Shown here piece after piece: positions 7,544-14,360 of a DNA stretch of 21,390 nt. Source of the stretch: an uncultured Candidatus Saccharibacteria bacterium (GTDB taxonomy: Bacteria > Patescibacteriota > Saccharimonadia > Saccharimonadales > Saccharimonadaceae). Positions within the stretch are counted from its first letter, which is position 1; each line of letters begins with the position of its first letter. The position numbers were made by a program, and so were the translations under genes. The notes beneath the pieces were generated by a model, which saw nothing but the letters and a program-made list of their open reading frames with translations, made no database searches and had not been told where the DNA came from. The stretch is taken from positions 1 through 21,390 of the forward strand of contig CALFGG010000038.1 of assembly GCA_937958235.1 (NCBI GenBank), written 5' to 3'.

Positions 7544-8119
7544 ATGAAAAGTGCACGCGAAATCTTCCACCAGGGGAAATTTACTAATGTTAAGATCACT
7601 TCCGGACTCTTCCGTGGCCGCGAACTTAAGGCTCCGCAAAATGGCGTCACACATCCGATGGGTTCTCGCGAGAAATTAGCCCTTTTTAATTCGTTAAGCG
7701 ATAAAATTAAAGACAAGATCATTCTCGACGTCTTTGCAGGCACTGGTGCGCTTGGACTTGAGGCTCTTTCCCGCGGCGCTTCACACGTTACCTTTATTGA
7801 GGCTGATAAAAAAGCTGCCGAAATCTTAAAGCAGAACGCCATTGTTCTTGGTGTCTTTGAACAGGTGCGCATCTATAATACAAAAGCGGAAAAAATTGAC
7901 TTCGATAGTCCATTTGATATCGTTATCGCAGATCCGCCTTATGAGTATTTTCACGACCTGCCATTGTCTGTTCTTGATCGTCTTGCTAAAACCGCCAGGG
8001 AATACTTCGTTTTATCTCATCCCTCCGATTTTGACCCTCATGCTATTGACGCAGAGTTGCTTTCGACCAAAGCCTACGCCGGTTCGCGTATTACAATTTT
8101 TCGTCCCCACGAAGCCTAG
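7544..8119 (+). CDS. rsmD: 16S rRNA (guanine966-N2)-methyltransferase RsmD
   Basis: Methylates G966 of 16S rRNA in the assembling 30S subunit. The 191 aa match the family in size and layout. The N-terminal GLFRGRELKAPQNG...HPMGSREKLALFNSL segment (21-51) is followed by SAM motif I DVFAGTGALGLEALSRGA (62-79), an acidic motif II (FIEAD, 84-88) and the catalytic DPPY (130-133). A C-terminal strand (YAGSRITIF) completes the Rossmann methyltransferase fold. In many genomes rsmD precedes coaD; here the next gene is a surface protein instead. The first residues are short but acceptable for the family. Confidence 0.93.
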   Translation: MKSAREIFHQGKFTNVKITSGLFRGRELKAPQNGVTHPMGSREKLALFNSLSDKIKDKIILDVFAGTGALGLEALSRGASHVTFIEADKKAAEILKQNAIVLGVFEQVRIYNTKAEKIDFDSPFDIVIADPPYEYFHDLPLSVLDRLAKTAREYFVLSHPSDFDPHAIDAELLSTKAYAGSRITIFRPHEA

Positions 8120-8125
8120 TCCCTC

Positions 8126-8154
8126 TTTACAATAATCTCTAAATATCGTATAAT
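8126..8154 (+). promoter_or_regulatory. sigma70-type promoter, TTTACA-17-TATAAT
   Basis: TTTACA (8126-8131) and TATAAT (8149-8154) are separated by 17 nt. Initiation near 8161 gives a leader of about 52 nt before ATG 8213. Unlike the leaderless genes, this one has a proper Shine-Dalgarno. Confidence 0.7.
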
Positions 8155-8212
8155 ATAAATCAATAAATTGTAAAAAATCTCGAGGTGGTGTCGAAGATTG
8201 TGGAGAATTATC

Positions 8213-8704
8213 ATGCGAAGTCAAGACGCTAACCGCCCACAGCGTATCAAAATTATTATCATCACTATTATTGCTGCAATCATCATTTTTATTTTTGGTG
8301 CATGGCTGATTACTTCAGCTATTAAAAGCGTAGAGAAGAAACAGCAAGCTAACTCAGAGCAAAATACAACCGCTCAGAAAGATGAGAAGAATACCGCAGA
8401 TAATAAAACTACTGACAATAAAACTACGGAACAGTCTAGCTCAAACAATGGTAAGGCTACTGGTAATACGTCAAATTCTACTAATACCAGTACCTCCTCA
8501 AATAAGTCAGGTGCAAGTACTACTTCCCCTGCTGCACAATATCCTGTAAGTCAGCAAACTAATACCTCAAATACTTCAGCTACTGATCTTCCTACCACTG
8601 GTCCTGAAGACCTTCTTCCTACCGCCCTCCTTATCGGCGTTGCTAGCTATCTTTTCTTCAAGAATCGCGAAATCAAAGCAAAATTAGCTCTCCAAAATTC
8701 CTAA
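8213..8704 (+). CDS. Ser/Thr/Asn-rich surface protein with LPTTG motif
   Basis: 163 aa. A hydrophobic N-terminal helix (about 12-36, many Ile) serves as signal or anchor. A low-complexity Ser/Thr/Asn/Lys linker (about 40-122) follows. Then comes LPTTG (126-130), a short hydrophobic stretch (about 133-149) and a basic tail (KNREIKAK). This is the classical order of a sortase sorting signal, although PEDLLP after LPTTG makes the hydrophobic segment start late. No sortase gene is in the window. ATG 8213 is chosen over the in-frame TTG at 8198 because GGAGA (8202-8206) lies 6 nt before it. It could instead be a bitopic membrane protein if no sortase recognises it. No folded domain is visible, so it may be a spacer or anchor partner. 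Confidence 0.8.
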   Translation: MRSQDANRPQRIKIIIITIIAAIIIFIFGAWLITSAIKSVEKKQQANSEQNTTAQKDEKNTADNKTTDNKTTEQSSSNNGKATGNTSNSTNTSTSSNKSGASTTSPAAQYPVSQQTNTSNTSATDLPTTGPEDLLPTALLIGVASYLFFKNREIKAKLALQNS

Positions 8705-8709
8705 GATTG

Positions 8710-8718
8710 TGTTATAAT
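8710..8718 (+). promoter_or_regulatory. extended -10 promoter for tRNA-Leu
   Basis: TGTTATAAT ends 8 nt before the first base of the mature tRNA at 8727. The primary 5' leader would therefore be only about 1-3 nt. Confidence 0.65.
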
Positions 8719-8726
8719 TAACACAG

Positions 8727-8810
8727 GCCCGAGTGGTGAAATTGGTATACACGTATGCCTTAGGAGCATATGCCTCGTGCGTGCTGGTTCGAGTCCAGTC
8801 TCGGGCACCA
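8727..8810 (+). tRNA. tRNA-Leu (anticodon UAG)
   Basis: 84-nt type II tRNA. The acceptor stem GCCCGAG (8727-8733) pairs with CTCGGGC (8800-8806), followed by discriminator A and an encoded CCA end (8808-8810). The anticodon stem TATGC/GCATA holds the loop CTTAGGA, so bases 8761-8763 give anticodon UAG, reading CUN leucine codons. A variable arm (TGCCTCGTGCGT region) and T-arm GCTGG-TTCGAGT-CCAGT are present. It marks the left edge of a block with atypical codon use. Confidence 0.96.
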
Positions 8811-8852
8811 TACTGGAATTTATGAGTTCAAGCATTATTTAATGGATAGTTT

Positions 8853-8890
8853 ATAGGGTCTCTTTCATCTGAAAGGGGCCCTATTTTCTT
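8853..8890 (+). terminator. rho-independent terminator of tRNA-Leu
   Basis: A 14-bp stem (8853-8866 with 8871-8884, two G-U pairs) with an ATCT loop is followed by TTTCTT. The opposite strand lacks a T-tract, so it serves the plus strand. Confidence 0.9.
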
Positions 8891-8910
8891 GTTGTTGATT
8901 TATACCTTGC

Positions 8911-9408
8911 TTATATCTTCATTACCATTTCTAAGTCGTGGGGCATAAATCCACTCTTTCTGTAAAAGTCTATAGCATTAATGTTGTCCGATAAAACCAA
9001 TAGCTTGATACTGGTACACCCCTGGGCTATGAAATAATCTTTCATTCTGTCTAATAATTCTTGTCCTATACCAGACCCCCTGAATTCTGGCTTCACGAAT
9101 AATAGACCAATCCAGCCATCCCTGGATGGCTTATGTGATAAATCATAGATCTCGTCATCACCCTTTTTATGCTCAATTATTACGCCCTGAATAAAACCAA
9201 CAACTTGGCCGTTTTCTTCTGAAACGAAAACCTTACCGTTCATATTCTTGACGTCATCTAGCATTTTCTGTATATAATGATGAGCGTCGTCCATATCTTT
9301 ATAGGGTAGTGATTCGTGTGTTTGATCGATTTCTGAAAAATATTTCTGAAGTTCGAACTGCATCTTATCTATGCTTTCTCGATTCTTGATATTCATTTCT
9401 CTTATCAT
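8911..9408 (-). CDS. GNAT family N-acetyltransferase
   Basis: 165 aa. Acetyl-CoA-dependent N-acetyltransferase of unknown substrate. It has the GNAT core: a motif C/D region (KVFVSEENGQVVGFIQG, 59-75), motif A with WIGLLFVKPEFRGSGIGQELL (99-119), the RGSGIG pyrophosphate loop at 110-115, and motif B (NAIDFYRKSGF, 144-154). ATG 9408 is supported by AGGAG ending 7 nt upstream, one of the few clear Shine-Dalgarno sites here. Arginine codons are AGA/AGG/CGA only (none CGT/CGC in six), unlike the core genes, suggesting transfer. It is divergent from the hydrolase at 9506. Members acetylate antibiotics, peptides or proteins; the sequence does not tell which. Confidence 0.9.
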   Translation of the reverse strand: MIREMNIKNRESIDKMQFELQKYFSEIDQTHESLPYKDMDDAHHYIQKMLDDVKNMNGKVFVSEENGQVVGFIQGVIIEHKKGDDEIYDLSHKPSRDGWIGLLFVKPEFRGSGIGQELLDRMKDYFIAQGCTSIKLLVLSDNINAIDFYRKSGFMPHDLEMVMKI

Positions 9409-9486
9409 TTTCTACTCCTACTTTAAAATAGATGGTACGCTTACTCAAGGTATTTTTCAAGAGTAGAAGTATTTATATTCAATATA

Positions 9487-9495
9487 TGATACTAT
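9487..9495 (+). promoter_or_regulatory. extended -10 promoter for the hydrolase gene
   Basis: TGATACTAT ends 10 nt before ATG 9506. The predicted leader is 2-4 nt, so the transcript is near-leaderless. Confidence 0.45.
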
Positions 9496-9505
9496 TTGGA
9501 TAGAT

Positions 9506-10090
9506 ATGCAAGGACTTACGTATAAATATTATAGAAAAAATGGGACCAAAACAGTTTATATAATTCTACACGGTGGAGGGGCATTTGGGGTGGAGACTGA
9601 CTTCATTTCGTCTATATTTGATGCCATTGCAGCCACTAAAAATAGTGTCCTATGTTTTAATTTTCCGTACTATGAGAGAGGAGAAGAGTCTTCGAGTGGA
9701 CCAAAATTAAAAGAAGAGGTAGATGCACTCAAACAAGTTGTTGATTTTGCTCATCTTGAAGGATTTTATAAAATTAGAATTGTTGCAAAATCGCTCGGCG
9801 GCATTATTGCTAGTTACTATCTTGAACAATATCCGGATAGTCAAATAGAACTTTCAATTCTTGGATATATCCCAGGAGAAGTTAATCAAAGAGCTATTTT
9901 GAATAACTTAAAGTTAGTTATTCAGGGTACAAATGATCGTTTTGCGTCTCCAGTTGAAGTTAGAAAGATGGTCGGTGATTTAGCTGAAGTAGTTGAAATT
10001 GTAGATGCAGACCATAGTTATAGAAATAGTAGAAAAGAACCAGTCTATCAAGAAAATGCTATTATGGAGCTGATAAAGCGGATTAAGTAG
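9506..10090 (+). CDS. alpha/beta-hydrolase fold protein
   Basis: 194 aa, a compact alpha/beta hydrolase. The oxyanion segment ILHGGGAFG (20-28) follows the first strands. The nucleophile elbow is AKSLGG with Ser96 (Ala replaces the first Gly of GxSxG, as in small dienelactone-hydrolase/KANL3-like members). The acid is probably Asp144 (QGTNDRF) and the base His170 (DADHSY). No lid domain and no signal peptide, so it is cytoplasmic; substrate unknown. Eight of nine arginine codons are AGA/CGG rather than CGT/CGC, and the gene is visibly more AT-rich than recG or uvrB, consistent with acquisition. It diverges from the GNAT gene, 97 nt apart. Confidence 0.85.
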   Translation: MQGLTYKYYRKNGTKTVYIILHGGGAFGVETDFISSIFDAIAATKNSVLCFNFPYYERGEESSSGPKLKEEVDALKQVVDFAHLEGFYKIRIVAKSLGGIIASYYLEQYPDSQIELSILGYIPGEVNQRAILNNLKLVIQGTNDRFASPVEVRKMVGDLAEVVEIVDADHSYRNSRKEPVYQENAIMELIKRIK

Positions 10091-10137
10091 ACGTATAGAG
10101 AAGTTAAAAGATATCTTAACTATTCGGTCTAAATAAG

Positions 10138-10165
10138 TTGCATAAATAGAAAATTATGTTATAAT
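10138..10165 (+). promoter_or_regulatory. promoter TTGCAT-16-TGTTATAAT
   Basis: -35 TTGCAT (10138-10143) and -10 TATAAT (10160-10165) with TG extension (10157-10158). Initiation near 10172 would give a leader of about 164 nt before ATG 10336, the longest in the window. Confidence 0.65.
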
Positions 10166-10171
10166 TTGAAA

Positions 10172-10335
10172 GCTATACAAATAAGTACCTTACAAAAGTC
10201 TAGTCTCTGTTCTTCTTTACTTCTGTGACGGATTATCTCTACTAATAAACTTTTCCTAGTAGAAATAATCAGTCGCAGAAGAAAAAGCTTCTTCTGCAAA
10301 TTTTTTGGCGGTATAAAGCCGCAGAAGGAGTTAAT
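10172..10335 (+). promoter_or_regulatory. structured leader RNA with competing hairpins (attenuator-like)
   Basis: Four segments alternate in complementarity: 1 CTTCTG (10220-10225), 2 GCAGAAGAA (10275-10283), 3 CTTCTTCTGC (10288-10297) and 4 GCAGAAGGAG (10321-10330). Pairing 1:2 closes a 25-position hairpin (10220-10244 with 10257-10281; 23 pairs, one G-U, two mismatches, 12-nt loop). Pairing 2:3 gives a 9-bp hairpin followed by AAA and six T (10301-10306), a terminator. Pairing 3:4 gives 10 bp that would bury the AAGGAG ribosome site. 1:2 and 3:4 can coexist; 2:3 excludes both. There is no obvious leader peptide. It matches no riboswitch class I can recognise. Confidence 0.6.
10275..10306 (+). 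terminator. candidate intrinsic terminator inside the leader
   Basis: GCAGAAGAA (10275-10283) pairs with TTCTTCTGC (10289-10297) around a 5-nt loop. T6 at 10301-10306 starts 3 nt after the stem, so efficiency may be moderate. Confidence 0.6.
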
Positions 10336-11001
10336 ATGAAGAAGAAAATGTTAGGCATGGTTATTGATTTAGTAGAGAAACAAATCTATGGCCACAATAA
10401 AAAAGGCAAGAGCTATGCATCTCGAAGATATAATGTATTCTTTGATGACGGCTCAGTTCTCAGTCTTTGGGAACAGGATGACACTAGTCCTTCTGGATGC
10501 GAGGCGTGCACCTATGGACACTGGGCCTGGCACGAGAGTGTAGATGCAAAATTCAATTGGCAAATGAAGCCAATTGAAGTGAATGTCTTTGAGTCTCTCA
10601 GGGAGGATAAAGAAGCCGTTAAGGTTATCCTTAGCAACGGTGACTTAATCGCCTCAGCTGACAAATACGGCTCAGACGAGTATTATCCAGAAGGATTTGC
10701 TCAGGCTGGCTTCGAAGCTAGAAAGCCAAAAAAGCTTGCATGGTTTATTACTAATCTTGAAACCTTTCAGGAACAGGATAAACCAGTGGGCCAGCCAGGT
10801 TATTATGATCTTTCATTAGCGGGGCGACTTGCTGATGATGAGGAATTCATAAAATCTGAGTGTCAAAACACTTTGGCTGATACCCAGTCGGTGGTTACTA
10901 TCGGAAAGGAGGCGGACTTTAGAAAAGTTGAAGAAAGCTTGAGTAGTGACGTGCACCTCATCGAGGTCAAGTGCGTAAACCAAACTCTTGTCTTTGACTA
11001 A
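10336..11001 (+). CDS. uncharacterised protein with Cys/His cluster
   Basis: 221 aa, cytoplasmic, not recognised. It starts with a basic MKKK and beta-rich sequence (residues 5-45, FFDDGSVLSLWEQDD). A compact cluster GCEACTYGHWAWH (54-66; two Cys, two His) could bind a metal. The rest is acidic and mixed alpha/beta, ending VHLIEVKCVNQTLVFD. There is no membrane segment. ATG 10336 has a strong AAGGAG site 5 nt upstream, and expression is probably gated by the structured leader. All six arginine codons are AGA, AGG or CGA, unlike the core genes. A terminator follows directly, so it is monocistronic. No function is proposed. Confidence 0.8.
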   Translation: MKKKMLGMVIDLVEKQIYGHNKKGKSYASRRYNVFFDDGSVLSLWEQDDTSPSGCEACTYGHWAWHESVDAKFNWQMKPIEVNVFESLREDKEAVKVILSNGDLIASADKYGSDEYYPEGFAQAGFEARKPKKLAWFITNLETFQEQDKPVGQPGYYDLSLAGRLADDEEFIKSECQNTLADTQSVVTIGKEADFRKVEESLSSDVHLIEVKCVNQTLVFD

Positions 11002-11009
11002 TTTTCATG

Positions 11010-11036
11010 CCCAGGGTAAAACCCCTGGGTCTTTTA
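11010..11036 (+). terminator. rho-independent terminator
   Basis: CCCAGGG (11010-11016), loop TAAAAC and CCCTGGG (11023-11029) form a 7-bp GC-rich stem followed by TCTTTTATTTT. It ends the unit at 10336. Confidence 0.88.
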
Positions 11037-11057
11037 TTTTAAATAGGAAATTTAAAT

Positions 11058-11063
11058 TATAAT
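11058..11063 (+). promoter_or_regulatory. -10 promoter for the ASCH gene
   Basis: TATAAT ends 6 nt before ATG 11070 with no Shine-Dalgarno. This one lacks the TG extension. Confidence 0.55.
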
Positions 11064-11069
11064 ATATAC

Positions 11070-11405
11070 ATGACAACTCACTATATGAATCTTCAAACTC
11101 GCTATTTTAATTATATTAAGAGTGGCACCAAACGTATTGAGCTTCGACTTAATGATGAAAAACGTAGGCAGCTTCAGCTCGGCGATACGCTAGTTTTTAC
11201 TAACTCCGAAGGGGAATCACTTTCAACCAAAATAACTGGCTTATTGCATTATCGTGATTTCGCATCTCTATTCCAAGATTTTCCTATCGAACTTTTGTCA
11301 GATGCTTCAATGTCTAAAACTGAACTATTAAACGTCCTTAATGAATTTTATCCAGCAGAAAAACAGCGTCATTACGGTGTTCTCGGAATCAGAATCGAAC
11401 TGTAA
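11070..11405 (+). CDS. ASCH domain-containing protein
   Basis: 111 aa, essentially one ASCH (ASC-1 homology) domain, a PUA-like beta-barrel that binds RNA or, in some members, acts as an amidohydrolase or nuclease. Diagnostic features are YFNYIKSGTKRIELRLND (12-29) with the conserved K-E/R pattern, LGDTLVFTN (37-45) and the later strand HYGVLGIRIEL at the C-terminus. Length fits a minimal stand-alone member. Most arginine codons are CGT/CGC (5 of 8), so this gene belongs with the core genes rather than the AGA-rich block on its left. uvrB begins 19 nt downstream with its own perfect -10. Its precise substrate is unknown. Confidence 0.85.
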   Translation: MTTHYMNLQTRYFNYIKSGTKRIELRLNDEKRRQLQLGDTLVFTNSEGESLSTKITGLLHYRDFASLFQDFPIELLSDASMSKTELLNVLNEFYPAEKQRHYGVLGIRIEL

Positions 11406-11409
11406 CTAG

Positions 11410-11418
11410 TGGTATAAT
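11410..11418 (+). promoter_or_regulatory. extended -10 promoter for uvrB
   Basis: TGGTATAAT, a perfect extended -10, ends 6 nt before ATG 11425. The intervening AAAACC has no ribosome site. No LexA-type SOS palindrome is visible. Confidence 0.68.
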
Positions 11419-11424
11419 AAAACC

Positions 11425-13500
11425 ATGCCCTCATTTGAGTTACAGAGTAAATATGCCCCCACGGGTGACCAGCCGACTGCAATTCGGCAGCTTACTGATG
11501 GTCTTAAGAAAGGCATTCGCGAACAGACTCTGCTTGGCGTGACCGGTTCTGGTAAAACCTTCACTATGGCAAATATTATCCAGAATCTCCAGAAGCCAAC
11601 TTTGATCTTGGCTCACAACAAGACTCTAGCGGCTCAGCTCTACTCTGAATTTAGAGAATTCTTCCCAAAAAACGAGGTACATTATTTTGTTTCTTATTTC
11701 GACTACTACCAGCCAGAGGCCTACATCGCCAGTACTGATACTTATATTGAGAAAGATTCGGCTATTAACGATGAGATTGACCGGCTGCGCCATGCTGCCA
11801 CCGTCGCTCTGCTTACCAGGCCCGACACTATTATTGTGGCTTCGGTTTCTTGTATTTATGGTATCGGTTCTCCTGATCACTACGTTGAAATGTCACTCCC
11901 CTTGATTAAAAAACAGGGTATTTGGCAAATCATGGAACTTAGTGAGCTAGCTAAGGCTTCTCTCGGTCGTCTCCATTCGCCATCACTTGTTAATACTGCC
12001 ACGCAAAATGCAGGTTCTCTCAATCAAACCAATTTTATTATCTACCTCATTGCCATGCAATATCATCGAAATGACCTCGCCTTCGAACGTGGTAATTTTC
12101 GGGTTAAAGGTGACACCATCGATCTCTTTCCTGCATCTGGCGAAGTAGCCTATCGTTTTGAGTTCGATTTCGATAACCTAGAATCCGTTAAAATCATTGA
12201 CCCGCTCACTGCTGAAGTTCTTGAAAAACCTGAACAGGTTCACATTTTCCCAAATACTCATTATGCAACTCCTCGTGATCAACTCTCTCGGGCTATTGAT
12301 ACAATTGAGGCTGAATTTGACAGTAGGGTAAAATATTTTGAGGCAGAACATAAATATCTGGAAGCGCAACGCTTGTCTCAGCGCACCAAGTATGACCTAG
12401 AAATGCTCAAAGAAACCGGTTTTGTTAAGGGGATTGAAAATTATTCAAGGCATCTGGACGGACGTAAGGCTGGTGAGCCACCTGCCACGCTTCTCGATTT
12501 CTTTCCTGATGATTTTCTGTTACTAGTTGACGAATCGCATATGACTCTGCCCCAAGTTCGGGGTATGTATAACGGAGACCATGCCAGAAAGACTACTCTT
12601 GTCGATTATGGTTTTCGCCTGCCAAGTGCTTTAGATAACCGACCACTCACTTTTGATGAATTTGAAAAACATATTCATCGCGCAGTCTATGTTTCAGCCA
12701 CGCCAGGTAAGTATGAATTAGAAGTATCTCCCACTCCGGCCGAGCAGGTTATCCGTCCGACTGGCCTACTCGATCCTGAAATTGAAGTTCGTCCCACGGA
12801 TGGGCAAATCGATGATCTAATGGCAGAGATCGAGACCCGCATTCAAAAAAATCAGCGAGTCATTGTCACAACTCTCACCAAGCGTATGGCCGAGGATCTT
12901 TCAGATCACCTTAAGGATCATGGTATAAAAACTGCCTACATTCATTCCGAAATAGATACTTTAGAGCGAGGTGATATTTTAAGGGATTTACGCACTGGTG
13001 TTTATGACGTTCTAGTCGGTATTAATCTTCTACGTGAAGGTCTTGATCTTCCAGAGGTTTCACTAGTCGCTATTTTGGATGCAGACAAAGAAGGCTTCTT
13101 GCGTTCTGAATCCGCTTTAATTCAAACCATTGGTCGTGCGGCTCGTCATGAAGAAGGCCACGTTATTATGTATGCTGATAATATTACCGAAAGTATGGAG
13201 CGGGCCATCACCGAAACCGATCGTCGTCGTGATATTCAGATGAAATATAATCACGAACACAATATAATCCCGCACAGTATTAAGAAGGAAATCTCCCTAG
13301 GGCTTCGTGCAATTATTCCAGAAAAGGCTAAAGAAAATAAATTAGATCTCAAAAAAGTTCCAAAATCAGAATTTAAGATCCTGGTTAAAGAATTGTCCGA
13401 GCAAATGCAGTTAGCCGCAGCCAATCTGGAGTATGAAAAAGCAGCAGAAATTCGTGATATGATTCAGCAGATTAAAGATGCTGAAGAAGGCCAAAAATAA
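11425..13500 (+). CDS. uvrB: excinuclease ABC subunit UvrB
   Basis: Damage-verification helicase of nucleotide excision repair; it receives DNA from UvrA and recruits UvrC. The 691 aa carry Walker A GVTGSGKT (38-45), the beta-hairpin region YFDYYQPEAY (91-100), DESH (369-372), VSATPGKYE (423-431), GINLLREGLDLPE (532-544), QTIGRAAR (567-574) and a C-terminal UVR motif (about 655-686) for UvrC contact. Between SLPL (157-160) and YHRND (213-217) there are 52 residues, where I recall about 19 in E. coli UvrB, so an insertion of roughly 30 residues sits in the UvrA-interacting/domain 2 region. The 3' end of this gene is repeated at 16557-16628. Confidence 0.98.
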   Translation: MPSFELQSKYAPTGDQPTAIRQLTDGLKKGIREQTLLGVTGSGKTFTMANIIQNLQKPTLILAHNKTLAAQLYSEFREFFPKNEVHYFVSYFDYYQPEAYIASTDTYIEKDSAINDEIDRLRHAATVALLTRPDTIIVASVSCIYGIGSPDHYVEMSLPLIKKQGIWQIMELSELAKASLGRLHSPSLVNTATQNAGSLNQTNFIIYLIAMQYHRNDLAFERGNFRVKGDTIDLFPASGEVAYRFEFDFDNLESVKIIDPLTAEVLEKPEQVHIFPNTHYATPRDQLSRAIDTIEAEFDSRVKYFEAEHKYLEAQRLSQRTKYDLEMLKETGFVKGIENYSRHLDGRKAGEPPATLLDFFPDDFLLLVDESHMTLPQVRGMYNGDHARKTTLVDYGFRLPSALDNRPLTFDEFEKHIHRAVYVSATPGKYELEVSPTPAEQVIRPTGLLDPEIEVRPTDGQIDDLMAEIETRIQKNQRVIVTTLTKRMAEDLSDHLKDHGIKTAYIHSEIDTLERGDILRDLRTGVYDVLVGINLLREGLDLPEVSLVAILDADKEGFLRSESALIQTIGRAARHEEGHVIMYADNITESMERAITETDRRRDIQMKYNHEHNIIPHSIKKEISLGLRAIIPEKAKENKLDLKKVPKSEFKILVKELSEQMQLAAANLEYEKAAEIRDMIQQIKDAEEGQK

Positions 13501-13542
13501 GAATCTGATTAATATTTAAAAACAGTCTCCAGCGATTTGTTG

Positions 13543-13551
13543 TGGTAAAAT
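13543..13551 (+). promoter_or_regulatory. extended -10 promoter of the Bce-type operon
   Basis: TGGTAAAAT with initiation expected near 13558 and a 25-nt leader. An A/T inverted repeat TAGAAAA-(6)-TTTTCTA (13551-13570) overlaps the start site and could be an operator or an RNA hairpin; its role is a guess. Confidence 0.55.
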
Positions 13552-13583
13552 AGAAAAAATATATTTTCTATCTAAGGAGGTAA

Positions 13584-14360
13584 ATGACAAAAGCAGAAAC
13601 TATTCTTGCCGTTGAAAAAGTCACGAAGACTTTTGGTAAGGGAGCCAGCCTCACAAAGGCTGTCGATAACCTATCTTTTAAAGTCAAAAAGGGTGAGTTT
13701 CTTGCCATTATGGGCGCCTCTGGGTCTGGTAAGAGTACTACTTTAAATTTAATCTCAACAATTGATCGTCCGACTGAGGGAAAGATCTTGGTCGATGATA
13801 CTGATATTACAAAACTAAAAGGCGAGAAGCTCAATGCCTTTAGGCGCGAATCTCTCGGATTTATCTTTCAGGATTTCAATCTACTAGATAACCTAACCGC
13901 CTATGAAAACATTGCTCTTGCACTCTCAATCCAGAATGTCAAAGCAAAAGAAATTGACGAGCGTGTAAAAGCGGTAGCTAAGAATCTTGATATTGAGAAG
14001 ATTCTCGACAAGTTTCCATACCAGCTTTCTGGTGGCCAGAAACAGCGTGTTGCTTCTGCTCGTGCCATTGTTACCAATCCAAAATTAGTTCTAGCCGATG
14101 AGCCAACTGGCGCACTTGACTCAAAATCTTCAAAACTACTTCTTGAACGTTTCGATTACCTTAATCAGGAACTTGAAGCAACCATTATCATGGTAACTCA
14201 CGATGCTTTCTCGGCTAGCTTTGCTTCACGTATTATCTTTATCAAAGACGGCAAAATCTATAACGAAATTCATCGTGACAACAAAACGCGTAAAGAGTTC
14301 TTTGACGAAATTATTCGTGTCATGGCCACACTTGGTGGAGGCGACTCTGATGTTATTTAA
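13584..14360 (+). CDS. ABC transporter ATP-binding protein (BceA-type), copy 1
   Basis: 258-aa cytoplasmic ATPase of a MacB/BceA-like transporter that protects against antimicrobial peptides in well-studied relatives. Motifs: Walker A GASGSGKS (44-51), Q-loop FIFQDFNL (Gln96), signature LSGGQ (148-152), Walker B LVLADE (168-173), D-loop ALDS (177-180) and H-loop His206. The C-terminal 30 residues (KTRKEFFDEIIRVMATLGGG) are typical of BceA-type proteins. A perfect AAGGAGG lies only 3 nt from ATG 13584, unusually close. The permease gene overlaps its end by 11 nt, implying coupled translation. It is very similar to the second ATPase at 18482 (most motifs and flanks identical) although the DNA has diverged at third positions. 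Confidence 0.95.
   Translation: MTKAETILAVEKVTKTFGKGASLTKAVDNLSFKVKKGEFLAIMGASGSGKSTTLNLISTIDRPTEGKILVDDTDITKLKGEKLNAFRRESLGFIFQDFNLLDNLTAYENIALALSIQNVKAKEIDERVKAVAKNLDIEKILDKFPYQLSGGQKQRVASARAIVTNPKLVLADEPTGALDSKSSKLLLERFDYLNQELEATIIMVTHDAFSASFASRIIFIKDGKIYNEIHRDNKTRKEFFDEIIRVMATLGGGDSDVI

Noticed and set aside
8811..8852. attL/attR-type repeat of the tRNA-Leu 3' end
   Set aside because: I looked for a second copy of the T-arm/acceptor end in the following 2.3 kb and saw none; no integrase gene is present.
10102..10121. Inverted repeat AGTTAA-(8)-TTAACT after the hydrolase gene
   Set aside because: Only six A/T-rich pairs and no T-tract after it; too weak to call a terminator.
10172..10335. 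T-box or known riboswitch leader
   Set aside because: No AGGGTGGNACCGCG T-box element, no recognisable aptamer core, and the downstream gene is not a synthetase or known transporter.
14203..14349. N-terminal extension of permease 1 into the ABC1 gene
   Set aside because: It reads the ATPase gene out of frame; ATG 14350 has a ribosome site and matches the start of permease 2.
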